In this document: piece after piece, positions 1 to 8,373 of the stretch | Layout: every line of letters begins with the position of its first letter | Position numbering within the stretch: the first letter of the stretch is position 1 | Source of the DNA: Oceanobacillus sp. HTM 045 | Lineage (GTDB): Bacteria; Pseudomonadota; Alphaproteobacteria; Rhodobacterales; Rhodobacteraceae | Direction of reading: 5' to 3' | Length of the DNA stretch: 64,000 nucleotides | Assembly: GCA_009733745.1 (NCBI GenBank) | Contig: WNWL01000007.1 | Location: forward strand, 269,069 to 333,068 | Made by a program: the position numbers and the translations under genes | Notes under the pieces: generated by a model | The model's database searches: none | What the model saw: only the letters and a program-made list of their open reading frames with translations | What the model was told of the DNA's origin: nothing

Positions 1-2
1 AA

Positions 3-314
3 CTGCCGCCGGACGCAATCCGCGACATGATCCGCGAAAGCTACCGACTGCTTTCTCCGGGCGGCATCGCGGTGCATCTCGACTTCCTGCCGCCGGAGGA
101 TCCGTTCCTGCAGGCCCTTTACTACGGGCACTCGGACCGAAACGGGGAGCCCTTCATGCGAACACTGGCAGCGATGGACCTTGCGGCCGAGCACTCGGAG
201 GCGGGGTTCGAGTCCACCGAGATCTCGCCCTTTGCCGAGACCGATGCGCCGTCGGACGAGAAGTGGCGCCTCCCGTGGACCGTGATCCTCGCCCGGAAGA
301 GCGAGGCGGCATGA
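3..314 (+). CDS. SAM-dependent methyltransferase, C-terminal part (cut by window edge)
   Basis: The reading frame is open from the first bases of the window, so the gene starts outside it. The visible part has the end of a class I methyltransferase fold: a helix followed by 'LLSPGGIAVHLDF', which resembles the post-motif loop and strand (LxPGG) of these enzymes, and a final 'WTVILARK' strand. The N-terminal SAM-binding motif is not in the window, so the assignment rests on the C-terminal third only. The stop overlaps the start of the next gene by ATGA, so the two are co-transcribed and probably translationally coupled. The substrate cannot be read from this fragment. Confidence 0.6.
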   Translation: MPPDAIRDMIRESYRLLSPGGIAVHLDFLPPEDPFLQALYYGHSDRNGEPFMRTLAAMDLAAEHSEAGFESTEISPFAETDAPSDEKWRLPWTVILARKSEAA

Positions 315-1147
315 GTCCTTCAGTCTCGATCCGCCGCGGCTTCGTCGACCTCGCAGACGGCCAGGTCCATTTCCGAACCGCGGGCACGGGCAACGCGCGG
401 CCACTGGTGGTACTCCACCCGTCGCCTGGAAGCGGCCTGATGATGGCCCCGTTCATCGGCGCAATGGGTGAACTGCGCCGCTGCATTGCCATCGACACGC
501 GCGGCAATGGCGACAGCGATCCGCTCCCGGAAGGTTCGGAGATCGCGGACTTTGCCGAATCCCTGTGGCGGACACTCGATGCGCTCGATATCGCGGAGTG
601 CGACCTTCTCGGCAGCCACACCGGCGCCAGCATCGCGGTCGAAGCATCGCTCCAACAGCCCGGCCGGGTGGCGCATCTGGTGATCGACAATCTCGGCCTC
701 TGGTCGCCGGACCGTCAGAAGCAGCAGATCGCCCATAATTCTCCAGCCGTCGAGCCGGACCAGATCGGCACCCAGTTCCACTGGGCGTTCAACTATTGCC
801 GGGACCAGCAGCTCTTTGCGCCATGGTACCGGCGCGAGGCGGCGGCACGGCGGAACATCGACCTTCCGGATGCCGCGTTCCTGCACGACCTGACCGTCGA
901 AGTACTGAAGGCGCTCCGCACCTACCACATCTCCTATTCCGCCGCGGCGCGATACCCCAAGCGCGAGCGCCTGCCCATGGTGAGTGTCCCGACGCTGGTC
1001 ACGACCTGCCCGTCGGACCCCCTTAATGTCTACGCGCCGGATGTCGCTGCGCTGGTCCCAGGGGCGCGGCAGTTGATGGTGGGGAACCTCGAAACAGCCG
1101 AGGGCGCCGCGGCCTCCGCGGGGCCGATCCACGAGTATCTAGGCTAA
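311..1147 (+). CDS. Alpha/beta-hydrolase-fold protein with His at the nucleophile position
   Basis: About 278 residues. The start at 311 is chosen because its ATG overlaps the preceding stop (ATGA). The N-terminal beta strands and the oxyanion region 'VVLHPSPGSG' are typical of alpha/beta hydrolases, as is the strand 'CDLLGSHTG' leading to the nucleophile elbow. The elbow reads G-S-H-T-G, so His (about residue 103) sits where Ser, Cys or Asp is normally found. The acidic residue is plausible ('TCPSDPLN'), but the usual C-terminal Gly-His is not evident. It is therefore either a non-hydrolytic member of the fold or one using different chemistry. Its co-transcribed neighbour is a methyltransferase. 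The fold is confident; the activity is unknown. Confidence 0.75.
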   Translation: MSPSVSIRRGFVDLADGQVHFRTAGTGNARPLVVLHPSPGSGLMMAPFIGAMGELRRCIAIDTRGNGDSDPLPEGSEIADFAESLWRTLDALDIAECDLLGSHTGASIAVEASLQQPGRVAHLVIDNLGLWSPDRQKQQIAHNSPAVEPDQIGTQFHWAFNYCRDQQLFAPWYRREAAARRNIDLPDAAFLHDLTVEVLKALRTYHISYSAAARYPKRERLPMVSVPTLVTTCPSDPLNVYAPDVAALVPGARQLMVGNLETAEGAAASAGPIHEYLG

Positions 1148-1179
1148 GTCGACGTCACCTAGGCTGCAGCAATGCCGCG

Positions 1180-2163
1180 TCAGGCGGGGGGCTCGGGCTC
1201 CCCATCGCCGAAAACATCATAGAAGTCCTGAAGGCGCTTTGCCTCGGGCTGGCCCATCAGGGCCCAGATATCGTCAATCCCGGCGAGCAGGTCGGGACGA
1301 TCGACCACAACCCCGGTTTCCATCGACTCCCGCAGCACGAGGATCGCGTTCTCCATTGCCTTCAGCGCAGCGGCCGGCAGCATCCGCGGCAGGGTCACCC
1401 GCTTCACGCCGAGCGCCTCCAGTTCCGGGATGGAAAGGAGCGGCGTGGTCGGGCGGCGCCGAATTCCGAAGCCCATGTTCACGGAAACCGGTACCGGCAC
1501 GCTTTCGACGAACTGCCGGATCTGGTCCGCATCGCCGATCGCATCCGCGAACACGAGATCGGCGCCGGCCGAAGCATAGAGCCTCGCTCGGTCGATTGCG
1601 CTCTCGATACCCTCGACGGCGATCGCATCGGTGCGCGCGAGGATCACGAAGTCATCGTCCTTCCGGGCGGCACAGGCAGCCTCGACCTTGCGCGCCATCT
1701 CGCGCTTGTCGACGACCTCCTTGCCGATCATGTGCCCGCAGCGCTTGGGGCTGACCTGGTCCTCGAGGTTGATCCCGGCGACCCCCGCCTCCTCGAATCG
1801 CTGCGTGACGTAATAGGCCGTCGAGGGATTGCCGTAGCCCGTATCGGCATCTGCCATGATCGGGATCGAGACGCTGCGGGCGATCATCCGACATGTCTCG
1901 AGATTGTCCGTAAGACCCATGATCCCGATATCGGGAACCCCGAGCCTCGAGTTCGCGATCCCTGCACCGGTCGTGCAGGCTGTCGAGAACCCCATCGCCT
2001 CCACCAGCTTGACGCTGTAACCGTCATAGACGCCCGGAGATACGATTATTCCCTCGGCTTTCAGCAGTTCCCGCATCCTGCGGGCCGGTCGGGTCGCTGC
2101 ATCTTCGCTATTTGCTGCCGCGCCGTTCTTCATGAAGTCTGTCCCAACCGCTGCCCGATTCAC
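1180..2163 (-). CDS. Isocitrate lyase/PEP mutase family C-C lyase (methylisocitrate or dimethylmalate lyase-like)
   Basis: 327 residues, close to the usual length (about 290-300) plus a short N-terminal extension. The alpha/beta-barrel shows the metal-binding 'ADADTGYGN' strand, 'INLEDQVSPKRCGHMIG' with the K-R-C-G-H catalytic Cys loop, 'ILARTDA' and 'VPVSVNMG'. The KRCGH loop is the mark of the lyases (methylisocitrate, dimethylmalate), whereas PEP mutase-type members lack this Cys. The expected reaction is retro-aldol cleavage of a 2-hydroxy diacid to pyruvate plus a second acid. It is transcribed away from an aconitase homologue across a short promoter region with inverted repeats, which suggests hydration followed by cleavage in one pathway. 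The exact substrate is not determined. Confidence 0.8.
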   Translation of the reverse strand: MNRAAVGTDFMKNGAAANSEDAATRPARRMRELLKAEGIIVSPGVYDGYSVKLVEAMGFSTACTTGAGIANSRLGVPDIGIMGLTDNLETCRMIARSVSIPIMADADTGYGNPSTAYYVTQRFEEAGVAGINLEDQVSPKRCGHMIGKEVVDKREMARKVEAACAARKDDDFVILARTDAIAVEGIESAIDRARLYASAGADLVFADAIGDADQIRQFVESVPVPVSVNMGFGIRRRPTTPLLSIPELEALGVKRVTLPRMLPAAALKAMENAILVLRESMETGVVVDRPDLLAGIDDIWALMGQPEAKRLQDFYDVFGDGEPEPPA

Positions 2164-2230
2164 TTTGCCGGTGCTCAGATCTGCTCGATATCGGCCGGGC
2201 CATGCACCTTCGACGGGCCAACGATGAAAT

Positions 2231-2273
2231 GTTTACACTTTAAACCGCGACCGAGCCAGATATTTTGATATCT
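2231..2273. promoter_or_regulatory. Two inverted repeats in the lyase/aconitase-homologue divergent promoter
   Basis: The 190-base gap between the divergent genes contains GTTTA-N5-TAAAC (2231-2245) and AGATAT-N4-ATATCT (2258-2273). This is an AT-rich patch in otherwise GC-rich DNA. Both are positioned to be operators or promoter elements for one or both genes. The GntR/FCD regulator encoded at 7720-8373 is the obvious candidate ligand-responsive factor, but no copy of either repeat was found in front of that gene, so the pairing is an inference. Confidence 0.4.
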
Positions 2274-2353
2274 CCTTATCTAGGCCGGGCGGATGGCGCA
2301 GACAAGCGCCACACCCTCATATTGTTGACACTTGTGGAGCGCGGCCCTATTCG

Positions 2354-5080
2354 ATGCCTATGCGCGAGCCCCCGGTTCATCCAGCGCCGACCATCCCGCT
2401 CCGCCTCGCGAACGGAAGCGAAGTCGATATCGTTGACCTGAAAGAAGTGCTGGGCAAGCGACGGAGCCCGCTGCCCTACTGCCTCCGCGTGGTGCTCGAG
2501 AACGTGATGCGCAGAACCGGGGCTGGGCCATCCGGATTGGCGGAGGAGCTTGCGGGCTGGTCGCCGCAGAGCGGCGCCCTGTCGGTACCGCTGGATGTCT
2601 CGCGCGTCGTTCTGCCCGACTCGAGCGGCCTGCCGGCACTGATGGACCTCGCTGCCGCGCGCGATGCGGCCCGCGATGCGGGCCTCGACCCGCGGACCCT
2701 GGAGCCGGACCGGACCGTCGATCTGATCGTCGATCACTCCCTGATCGTCGACCGGCACGGGACGCCCGACGCTTTCGACCACAACATCGACTGCGAGTTC
2801 GGACGAAACGCGGAGCGATACGCCTTCTTCAAATGGGCCCAGCAGGCCTTCGCCCGGCTCCGCGTCGTGCCACCGGGCATGGGGATCATTCACCAGATCC
2901 ACCTGGAGCGGCTCGCCCGTGTCGTCGATACGATCGAAGGACCACAAGGGCGCCGGCTGGCCATGCCCGAGTTCGTCCTGGGGTGCGACTCTCACACGAC
3001 GATGGTTAACGCCCTCGGCCTGCTCGCCTGGGGCGTCGGCGGGATCGAGGCAGAGGCGGCCCTTCTGGGCGAACCCTACATGGCGCAGGTATCGCGGGTG
3101 GTCGGCGTCCGGCTGACCAACCGCCTGCGCCTCGGCGTGACGGCCACGGACCTCGTCCTCACGCTGACAGAGCGCCTGCGCGGGGTGGGCGTCACCGACG
3201 CGTTCCTGGAATTCCACGGCGGCGGGCTGGAGAGCCTGAGCGTTCCGGACCGGGCAACCATCGCCAACATGGCCCCCGAATACGGCGCGACGCTCAGCTA
3301 CTTCCCCATCGACCAGAGGACCATCGACTACCTTGCCGAGACGGCCCGCCCACCCGAGCACATCGACCTCGTGGAGCGGTATGCGCGCGCGAATGGCCTC
3401 TTCTCCGATCCGGCCCAACCCGTGCCGGAGTACAGCGAGATCGTGGAAGTCGATCTGGGAGAGATCGAGCCCAGCATCGCCGGCCCGAAGCGGCCGCAAG
3501 ATCGCGTGCCGCTCCGCGCGGCTGCGGCTTCGTTCCGGGCTGCCCTGAAGGAGCCGACGTCCCGGCATGGCTTCGGACTCAGCTCCGATGCGCTGGAGAC
3601 CTCGGCAACCGTCTCGAGCGGCGGCAGCGAACGGCGGATTTCCCACGGCGCGCTGGTAATCGCGGCGATCACGTCTTGCACGAACACTTCCAACCCAAGC
3701 CTGATGATCGGCGCCGGCCTGCTGGCGCGCAACGCCGTCGCGCGCGGCCTTGCGACGATGCCGGGCGTCAAGACATCCCTGGCGCCGGGATCGCGCCTCG
3801 TGCGCGACTATCTCGGCCGCGCCGGACTGATGGAGCCGCTAGAGGCGCTGGGGTTCCATGTCGTCGGCTTCGCCTGCACGACCTGCTCGGGCAAGTCGGG
3901 GCCAATCCCACCCGAGATGGCGAAGGCCATCGCGGATCACGGTCTGGTCGCCGCCGCGGTTCTCTCGGGCAACCGGAACTTCGAGGGGCGGATCCACCCC
4001 TCCGCCGCGGCCAGCTATCTCGCGTCGCCACCGCTGGTAGTGGCCTACGCCATCGCGGGGCGGATCGACATCGACTTCGAGACGGAGCCGCTCGGCACCG
4101 ACCCGGATGGCAACGCCATCTTCCTTCGCGACATCTGGCCGGACGATGCCGAGGTCGCCGACCATGTCGCAACGATCCACACACCGGCACAGGTCGAGAA
4201 CAGCTACTCGACCCTGCGCCGGGGAACGAGGCGGTGGCAGGAGCTTCCCGCGCCTTCGGGGCCCCTGTTCGAGTGGGACCCGGCATCGGAATACATCAAG
4301 CGCCCGCCCTTCTTCGACGACGACAGCCAGCCCCTGGGCGACGCGATCCACGGCGCCCGTGCCCTTTGCGTCCTGGGGGACAGCACGACAACCGACCACA
4401 TCACGCCAAGCGGGAACATCCCGCCCGAGAGCGAGGCCGGAGCCTACCTGGTCAGGCAGGGCGTGAAGCCGGAGGACTTCAACGCTGTCACCCAGCGCCG
4501 GGGCAACCATGCCTTCATGGCCCGCGTGACCTTCTGCAACCCGCGACTGAAGAACCTGCTGAGCGGCGGCATCGAGGGCGGCTGGACACGGATGGCGGAG
4601 GATGGCGAGCCGATACCTGTCTACCAGGCCGCAGAAGCGTACCGGGCCGAGGGTACGCCACTCATCGTTCTTGCCGGGCGCGACTACGGGATGGGGTCGA
4701 GCCGGGACTGGGCCGCCAAGGGCCCGAAACTCCTCGGCGTCAGGGCGGTGATTGCGGGTTCGTTCGAGCGCATCCACAGGGCCAACCTGATCGGCGTCGG
4801 AATTCTGCCGCTGACCACCGCCGAAGGAGCGACCGCCGGGAGCCTCGGCCTCACGGGTTTCGAGCGGTTCGATATCCTGGGCCTGAAGGCTGGGCTCACC
4901 GACGGCTCTGCCATCAATGTCGTGGCGACAACACCGTCCGGCGACAAGATCCGCTTCACGGTGCATGCCGACCTCGCCAGTCCGTACGAGCGTGATCTGA
5001 TCCTCGGCGGCGGGCTCTTCCCGCGGGTTCTGCGAAGCATCACCGCCCGTGCATCCGATAGAAGCGGAGCCAACCAATGA
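2354..5080 (+). CDS. Aconitase-family hydratase with altered active-site motifs
   Basis: 908 residues, full length for the AcnA/IRP1 type. The [4Fe-4S] cysteines are present: ITSCTNTSNPS (Cys about 442) and ACTTCSGKSGP (Cys about 508 and 511). Also seen are 'DSHTTMVNALG', 'GVGGIEAEAALLG', 'GDSTTTDHITPSGN' and the swivel-domain 'GMGSSRDWAAKG' and 'SFERIHRANLIG'. Several signatures depart from true aconitase: CTTCIGNSGP is CTTCSGKSGP, TFANIR is TFCNPR (about 727-731), and VPPGTGICHQ is VPPGMGIIHQ. It lies in a catabolic operon with an isocitrate-lyase-family enzyme on the other side of the promoter. I read it as a hydratase or isomerase for a substituted maleate or citrate analogue, with housekeeping aconitase less likely. 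Confidence 0.85.
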   Translation: MPMREPPVHPAPTIPLRLANGSEVDIVDLKEVLGKRRSPLPYCLRVVLENVMRRTGAGPSGLAEELAGWSPQSGALSVPLDVSRVVLPDSSGLPALMDLAAARDAARDAGLDPRTLEPDRTVDLIVDHSLIVDRHGTPDAFDHNIDCEFGRNAERYAFFKWAQQAFARLRVVPPGMGIIHQIHLERLARVVDTIEGPQGRRLAMPEFVLGCDSHTTMVNALGLLAWGVGGIEAEAALLGEPYMAQVSRVVGVRLTNRLRLGVTATDLVLTLTERLRGVGVTDAFLEFHGGGLESLSVPDRATIANMAPEYGATLSYFPIDQRTIDYLAETARPPEHIDLVERYARANGLFSDPAQPVPEYSEIVEVDLGEIEPSIAGPKRPQDRVPLRAAAASFRAALKEPTSRHGFGLSSDALETSATVSSGGSERRISHGALVIAAITSCTNTSNPSLMIGAGLLARNAVARGLATMPGVKTSLAPGSRLVRDYLGRAGLMEPLEALGFHVVGFACTTCSGKSGPIPPEMAKAIADHGLVAAAVLSGNRNFEGRIHPSAAASYLASPPLVVAYAIAGRIDIDFETEPLGTDPDGNAIFLRDIWPDDAEVADHVATIHTPAQVENSYSTLRRGTRRWQELPAPSGPLFEWDPASEYIKRPPFFDDDSQPLGDAIHGARALCVLGDSTTTDHITPSGNIPPESEAGAYLVRQGVKPEDFNAVTQRRGNHAFMARVTFCNPRLKNLLSGGIEGGWTRMAEDGEPIPVYQAAEAYRAEGTPLIVLAGRDYGMGSSRDWAAKGPKLLGVRAVIAGSFERIHRANLIGVGILPLTTAEGATAGSLGLTGFERFDILGLKAGLTDGSAINVVATTPSGDKIRFTVHADLASPYERDLILGGGLFPRVLRSITARASDRSGANQ

Positions 5081-5475
5081 CGCCCGAAGAAACCGTCATG
5101 GCCTATCTCTCCGCGACCGAGCGGCGCGATGAAGCCGCGATGCGCCGCCATGCGGCCGAACCATGCCAATTCACCTTCCCGGGCGGGCGCGCCTTTTCCT
5201 CGGTCGACCAGATCCTGGCCAATTCGCACCGGCGTTACCGCCATGTGGCGAAAGAGGTCGAGGCGGTCGAGAGCTTCAAGGCCGAGCGCGGTGTCATCGT
5301 CTATGTGCGCGGCACGCTATACGGAGCATTCCACGATGGCGCCGAGTTCTCCGGAATCCGCTTCGTCGACCGGTTCGAGGTGGTGGATGGTCGGATCACC
5401 GATCAGCAGGTCTGGAACGATATCGGCGAGCATCTGTCCAACGCCGGCGGCGCCCGGGAGGAGGCCAAGAGATGA
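5077..5475 (+). CDS. NTF2-like (SnoaL-type) protein
   Basis: 132 residues, the usual length for a single NTF2-like cone. The start overlaps the stop of the aconitase homologue by four bases (ATGA). An N-terminal helix ('ETVMAYLSATERRDEAAMRRH') is followed by 'FTFPGG', a strand-rich middle and 'RFVDRFEVVDGRITDQQVWND', which is the typical SnoaL C-terminal hairpin. Such proteins act as isomerases, hydrolases, dehydratases or as binding proteins. No catalytic dyad can be named with confidence. Its place between the hydratase and the amidohydrolase says that it takes part in the same catabolic route. Confidence 0.75.
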   Translation: MTPEETVMAYLSATERRDEAAMRRHAAEPCQFTFPGGRAFSSVDQILANSHRRYRHVAKEVEAVESFKAERGVIVYVRGTLYGAFHDGAEFSGIRFVDRFEVVDGRITDQQVWNDIGEHLSNAGGAREEAKR

Positions 5476-6854
5476 AATGTGATCTCCTGCTCGCCAATGG
5501 CGAGATCGTCTTTCCCGGCGAGGGAGTCCGGCGCGGATCGGTAGCGATCAGCGGCGGCAGGATCGTCGCCCTGCTCGGCCCCGGAGAGAGTGTCGAGGCC
5601 GGGAGGAGCATCGACTGCACCGACCGCTGGATCCTGCCGGGCCTGATCGACCCCCACACCCATATCGGCTTTGGCGACAAGGCCGCCGATTTCGGCACCG
5701 AGAGCCGGTCCGCCGCGCTTGGCGGTGTCACGGGGCTGCTGAGCTTTCACCGCTCCGACGATCTCGCGACTTCGACAGGCCCTTGGCAGGCCGAAGGCGA
5801 GGCCCGCTCGCTGGTCGACTTCGGCTTCCACTTCGGCGTCACCAGCCGCCACCATGTCGAGACGCTCGGCCAGACGGCACGGCGGTTCGGCATCACCTCG
5901 ATCAAGGTCTACCTGATGTACAAGGGCGCGAACGGCGCCGCGAAGGGCTTCACCGAGGTCGACGACGCGCTCCTTTTCCACGCCCTGGCAGAGGGCGCGA
6001 AGATCCCCGGGGGCGTCGTCGGCGTCCACTGCGAGAATGTCGAGGTGATCCCCTTCTTTCGCGACTCGATCCGCGCCGCCGGGCGCGACGATCTCGGCGC
6101 ATGGGACGACCAGAGCCCGGGCTTCCTGGAGGCGGAGAACGTCTTCCGCGTCTGCTTCTTCGGCGAGAAAGCGGACTGCCCGGTCAACATCGTCCACATG
6201 TCGAGCGCGGAAAGCCTCGCTATCGTGCGCGAGCGGCGCAAGCCGGGGCGCCCGCCGATCCACGTGGAGACCTGCGCGCATTACCTCTCGCTCTCGCGCG
6301 ATGCCCCTGTCGGACCAATTGGCAAGGTCAACCCGCCGCTGCGGCCCGAGGCCGATATCGACGCCCTCTGGGAAGGGGTGCGCAGCGGCGAGATCTCCAC
6401 CATCGGCTCCGATCACGTGCCGCGCAAGCGCGCGACCAAGGGGCCGGACCTCTGGTCGGCTTCCGCCGGATTTCCCGGTATCGGCACGCTGCTGCCGGTC
6501 CTGATCGAGCATGGCTGGAAGAAGCGCGGGGTGCCGATCGAGACCATCGCCGCCGCGACCAGCCGCAATGTTGCCGCCCTGTACTCCCTGCCGGACAAGG
6601 GCGCGATCCGCCCTGGCTACGACGCCGATTTCGCGATCGTGGACCCCGGCGGCACGACCACGGTCGACGCGTCCGGGCTCGAGTCATTCTCGGATTACAG
6701 CCCCTATGACGGCCAGGTCCTCCAGGGCCGGGTCACACACACGATCCGCCGCGGCGACGTGCTCTTCGAGAACGGTGCACTCACGACGGCGGCGGCCGGG
6801 GGGCGCTACCTCTTCCGCTCACCCACACCGGAAACCGAAAAAGGACTTCGTTGA
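5472..6854 (+). CDS. Cyclic amidohydrolase (dihydropyrimidinase/hydantoinase/allantoinase family)
   Basis: About 460 residues. The ATG at 5472 overlaps the previous stop (ATGA), and translation starts 'MKCDLLLANGEIV', the normal beginning of this family. All metal and catalytic motifs of a binuclear amidohydrolase are visible: 'GLIDPHTHIGF' (HxH), 'SIKVYLMYKG' with the Lys that is carboxylated in this family, 'VHCENVEV', 'ETCAHYLSLS' and 'IGSDHVPRKR' with the catalytic Asp. The expected reaction is hydrolytic opening of a cyclic amide, imide or ureide ring. The next gene is an amidase of the isochorismatase fold, so ring opening followed by release of ammonia or carbamate is the likely order. 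The ring substrate cannot be told from motifs. Confidence 0.88.
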   Translation: MKCDLLLANGEIVFPGEGVRRGSVAISGGRIVALLGPGESVEAGRSIDCTDRWILPGLIDPHTHIGFGDKAADFGTESRSAALGGVTGLLSFHRSDDLATSTGPWQAEGEARSLVDFGFHFGVTSRHHVETLGQTARRFGITSIKVYLMYKGANGAAKGFTEVDDALLFHALAEGAKIPGGVVGVHCENVEVIPFFRDSIRAAGRDDLGAWDDQSPGFLEAENVFRVCFFGEKADCPVNIVHMSSAESLAIVRERRKPGRPPIHVETCAHYLSLSRDAPVGPIGKVNPPLRPEADIDALWEGVRSGEISTIGSDHVPRKRATKGPDLWSASAGFPGIGTLLPVLIEHGWKKRGVPIETIAAATSRNVAALYSLPDKGAIRPGYDADFAIVDPGGTTTVDASGLESFSDYSPYDGQVLQGRVTHTIRRGDVLFENGALTTAAAGGRYLFRSPTPETEKGLR

Positions 6855-7585
6855 TGGCACGCATCTGGGACCGGTTCCTGACCGAGAAGGACCAGCGAAT
6901 CTTCGAACTGGCAGGCTACGGCCGGCGCGGCGGGTTCGGCAAACGTCCGGCCCTCTTCATCATCGACGTTCAGTACAACTTCTGTGGCGACGCTCCCGGC
7001 GAGACGCAGGAGGACGGTCTGAAGAAGTACCGCACCCATTGCGGCCCCGACGGTTGGGAGGCGGTGCCGCACATCGCCCGCCTGCTGGAAATCGCCCGCG
7101 GGAAAAACCTTCCCGTCTTCTACACCCAGAGCGAACGCCGGCCCGACATGATCGACAGCGGCGTTCAGGTCTCGAAGAACCACCGTGGCGGCGAGAAGAC
7201 GTCCATCGCCGGCACCCACGCGACGCAGACGGTCGCCGAGCTTGCGCCCCGGCCAGAGGACATCCTGATCGGAAAGCGCAAGCCCTCGGCGTTCTTCGGC
7301 ACGCTGTTCATGAGCCACCTCAACTTCCTTGACGTCGACACGCTGATACTGACCGGCTGCACGACGTCCGGGTGCCTGAGGGCGACGACGGTCGATGCCT
7401 ATTCCTACAACTTCAAGTGCGTGATCCCCGAGGAAACCGCCTTCGACCGGTTCGAGGCCAGCCACGCGATGAACCTGTTCGATCTCAACTGCAAGTATGC
7501 CGACGTGATCCCGGTGGACGAGGTTGCCGACTACCTTTCCGGCGTGCCCGGCCGCTCGGGCGACCGCGAATGGATCTCGACCTAG
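6854..7585 (+). CDS. Isochorismatase-fold cysteine amidohydrolase
   Basis: About 243 residues. The ATG shares a base with the preceding stop (TGATG), and a TTG just upstream is ignored. The catalytic triad of the family is visible: Asp in 'FIIDVQYNF', Lys in 'IGKRKPSAFFG' and Cys in 'GCTTSGCLRATTVDA' (about residue 174). The TTSGCxRAT form is the one found in N-carbamoylsarcosine amidase and maleamate amidohydrolase-like proteins, so hydrolysis of an amide or carbamoyl group is expected. An N-terminal extension of about 35 residues precedes the core. It is the last enzyme of the operon and follows the ring-opening amidohydrolase directly. Confidence 0.87.
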   Translation: MARIWDRFLTEKDQRIFELAGYGRRGGFGKRPALFIIDVQYNFCGDAPGETQEDGLKKYRTHCGPDGWEAVPHIARLLEIARGKNLPVFYTQSERRPDMIDSGVQVSKNHRGGEKTSIAGTHATQTVAELAPRPEDILIGKRKPSAFFGTLFMSHLNFLDVDTLILTGCTTSGCLRATTVDAYSYNFKCVIPEETAFDRFEASHAMNLFDLNCKYADVIPVDEVADYLSGVPGRSGDREWIST

Positions 7586-7595
7586 GCCCGCCACG

Positions 7596-7617
7596 GTCGG
7601 CGGGCGGCACCGCCGAC
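7596..7617 (+). terminator. Hairpin after the catabolic operon
   Basis: GTCGGCGG and CCGCCGAC form an 8-bp stem around a 6-base loop, 10 bases after the stop of the amidase gene. No U-run follows, so it may be a weak or Rho-assisted terminator, or an attenuation point before the regulator gene. Confidence 0.45.
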
Positions 7618-7719
7618 AATCGGCCTTGCCAGTGCCGGGCCGATCTCTGACTATGGCCGCCGTCTATGGAGCATCCGCGCAGCCCGGTCTTGAGTTTGGG
7701 AAATCGAAGGTCCGTATCG

Positions 7720-8373
7720 GTGGATATAGACACCAAGGAAAACACGACGCTCGTCGACAAGGCTTTCAACGAGATATTCGGACTGATCCAGTCCGGCACC
7801 CTTCCGCTCGGCGCAGAGTTGAACGAAGTCAGCCTCGCCGAGCAGTTCTCGATCAGCCGCGGCCCGGTCCGGGAGGCCGTGAAGCGGCTCCAGGGCCTCG
7901 GCCTCGTCACCAAGCAGCCCTACATGCGCGCCAAGGTGCTGGACCTCTCGGTGCGCGATGTCGTCGAGATCTTCCAGCTCAGGGAATCCGTCGAGGCAAT
8001 GGCGGTCCGGCTCGCGACCGAGCGCATGAGCGACGATGAGCTCGACGAGCTCGTGCGCGATGTCGAGAACGCCCGACGGCAATCCCATCCGGACCGGCCC
8101 GAACTCGATCTTCACATGAGGATCGCCGAGCATTGCGGAAACAGCCGCATTCAGCGCCTCCTGCGCGAAGAGCTCTACTACCTGCTGCGCGTCTACCGTC
8201 TCCGCGCCGGCGATGCCCCGGGCCGCCGCAAGGACGCATCGCTCGAACACTGGCAGATCGTCCGGGCCATGCAGAAGCGCGACGCGGAACTCGCCGAGTC
8301 GCTGATGAGATCGCACATCAACAGGGCAACCCAGTTGCTTACAAGCACGCTGGATGCCAACGACCAGACCTGA
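7720..8373 (+). CDS. GntR-family (FCD domain) transcription regulator
   Basis: About 217 residues from the GTG at 7720, which has GAAGG nine bases upstream; an ATG at 7666 in the same frame has no visible ribosome-binding site. The N-terminal winged helix contains 'SLAEQFSISRGPVREAVKRLQGLGLV', the classic GntR recognition-helix signature. The C-terminal all-helical FCD domain begins at 'DLSVRDVVEIFQLRESVEAMAVRLA' and has the metal- or ligand-binding pattern 'LHMRIAEHCGN' and 'HWQIVRAM'. FCD regulators usually sense an organic acid and repress the adjacent pathway. It lies directly downstream of the catabolic operon and is the likely regulator of the aconitase-homologue and lyase promoters. 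Confidence 0.88.
   Translation: MDIDTKENTTLVDKAFNEIFGLIQSGTLPLGAELNEVSLAEQFSISRGPVREAVKRLQGLGLVTKQPYMRAKVLDLSVRDVVEIFQLRESVEAMAVRLATERMSDDELDELVRDVENARRQSHPDRPELDLHMRIAEHCGNSRIQRLLREELYYLLRVYRLRAGDAPGRRKDASLEHWQIVRAMQKRDAELAESLMRSHINRATQLLTSTLDANDQT

Noticed and set aside
1180..2163. PEP mutase or oxaloacetate decarboxylase
   Set aside because: The KRCGH catalytic loop of the lyases is present, which those branches lack.
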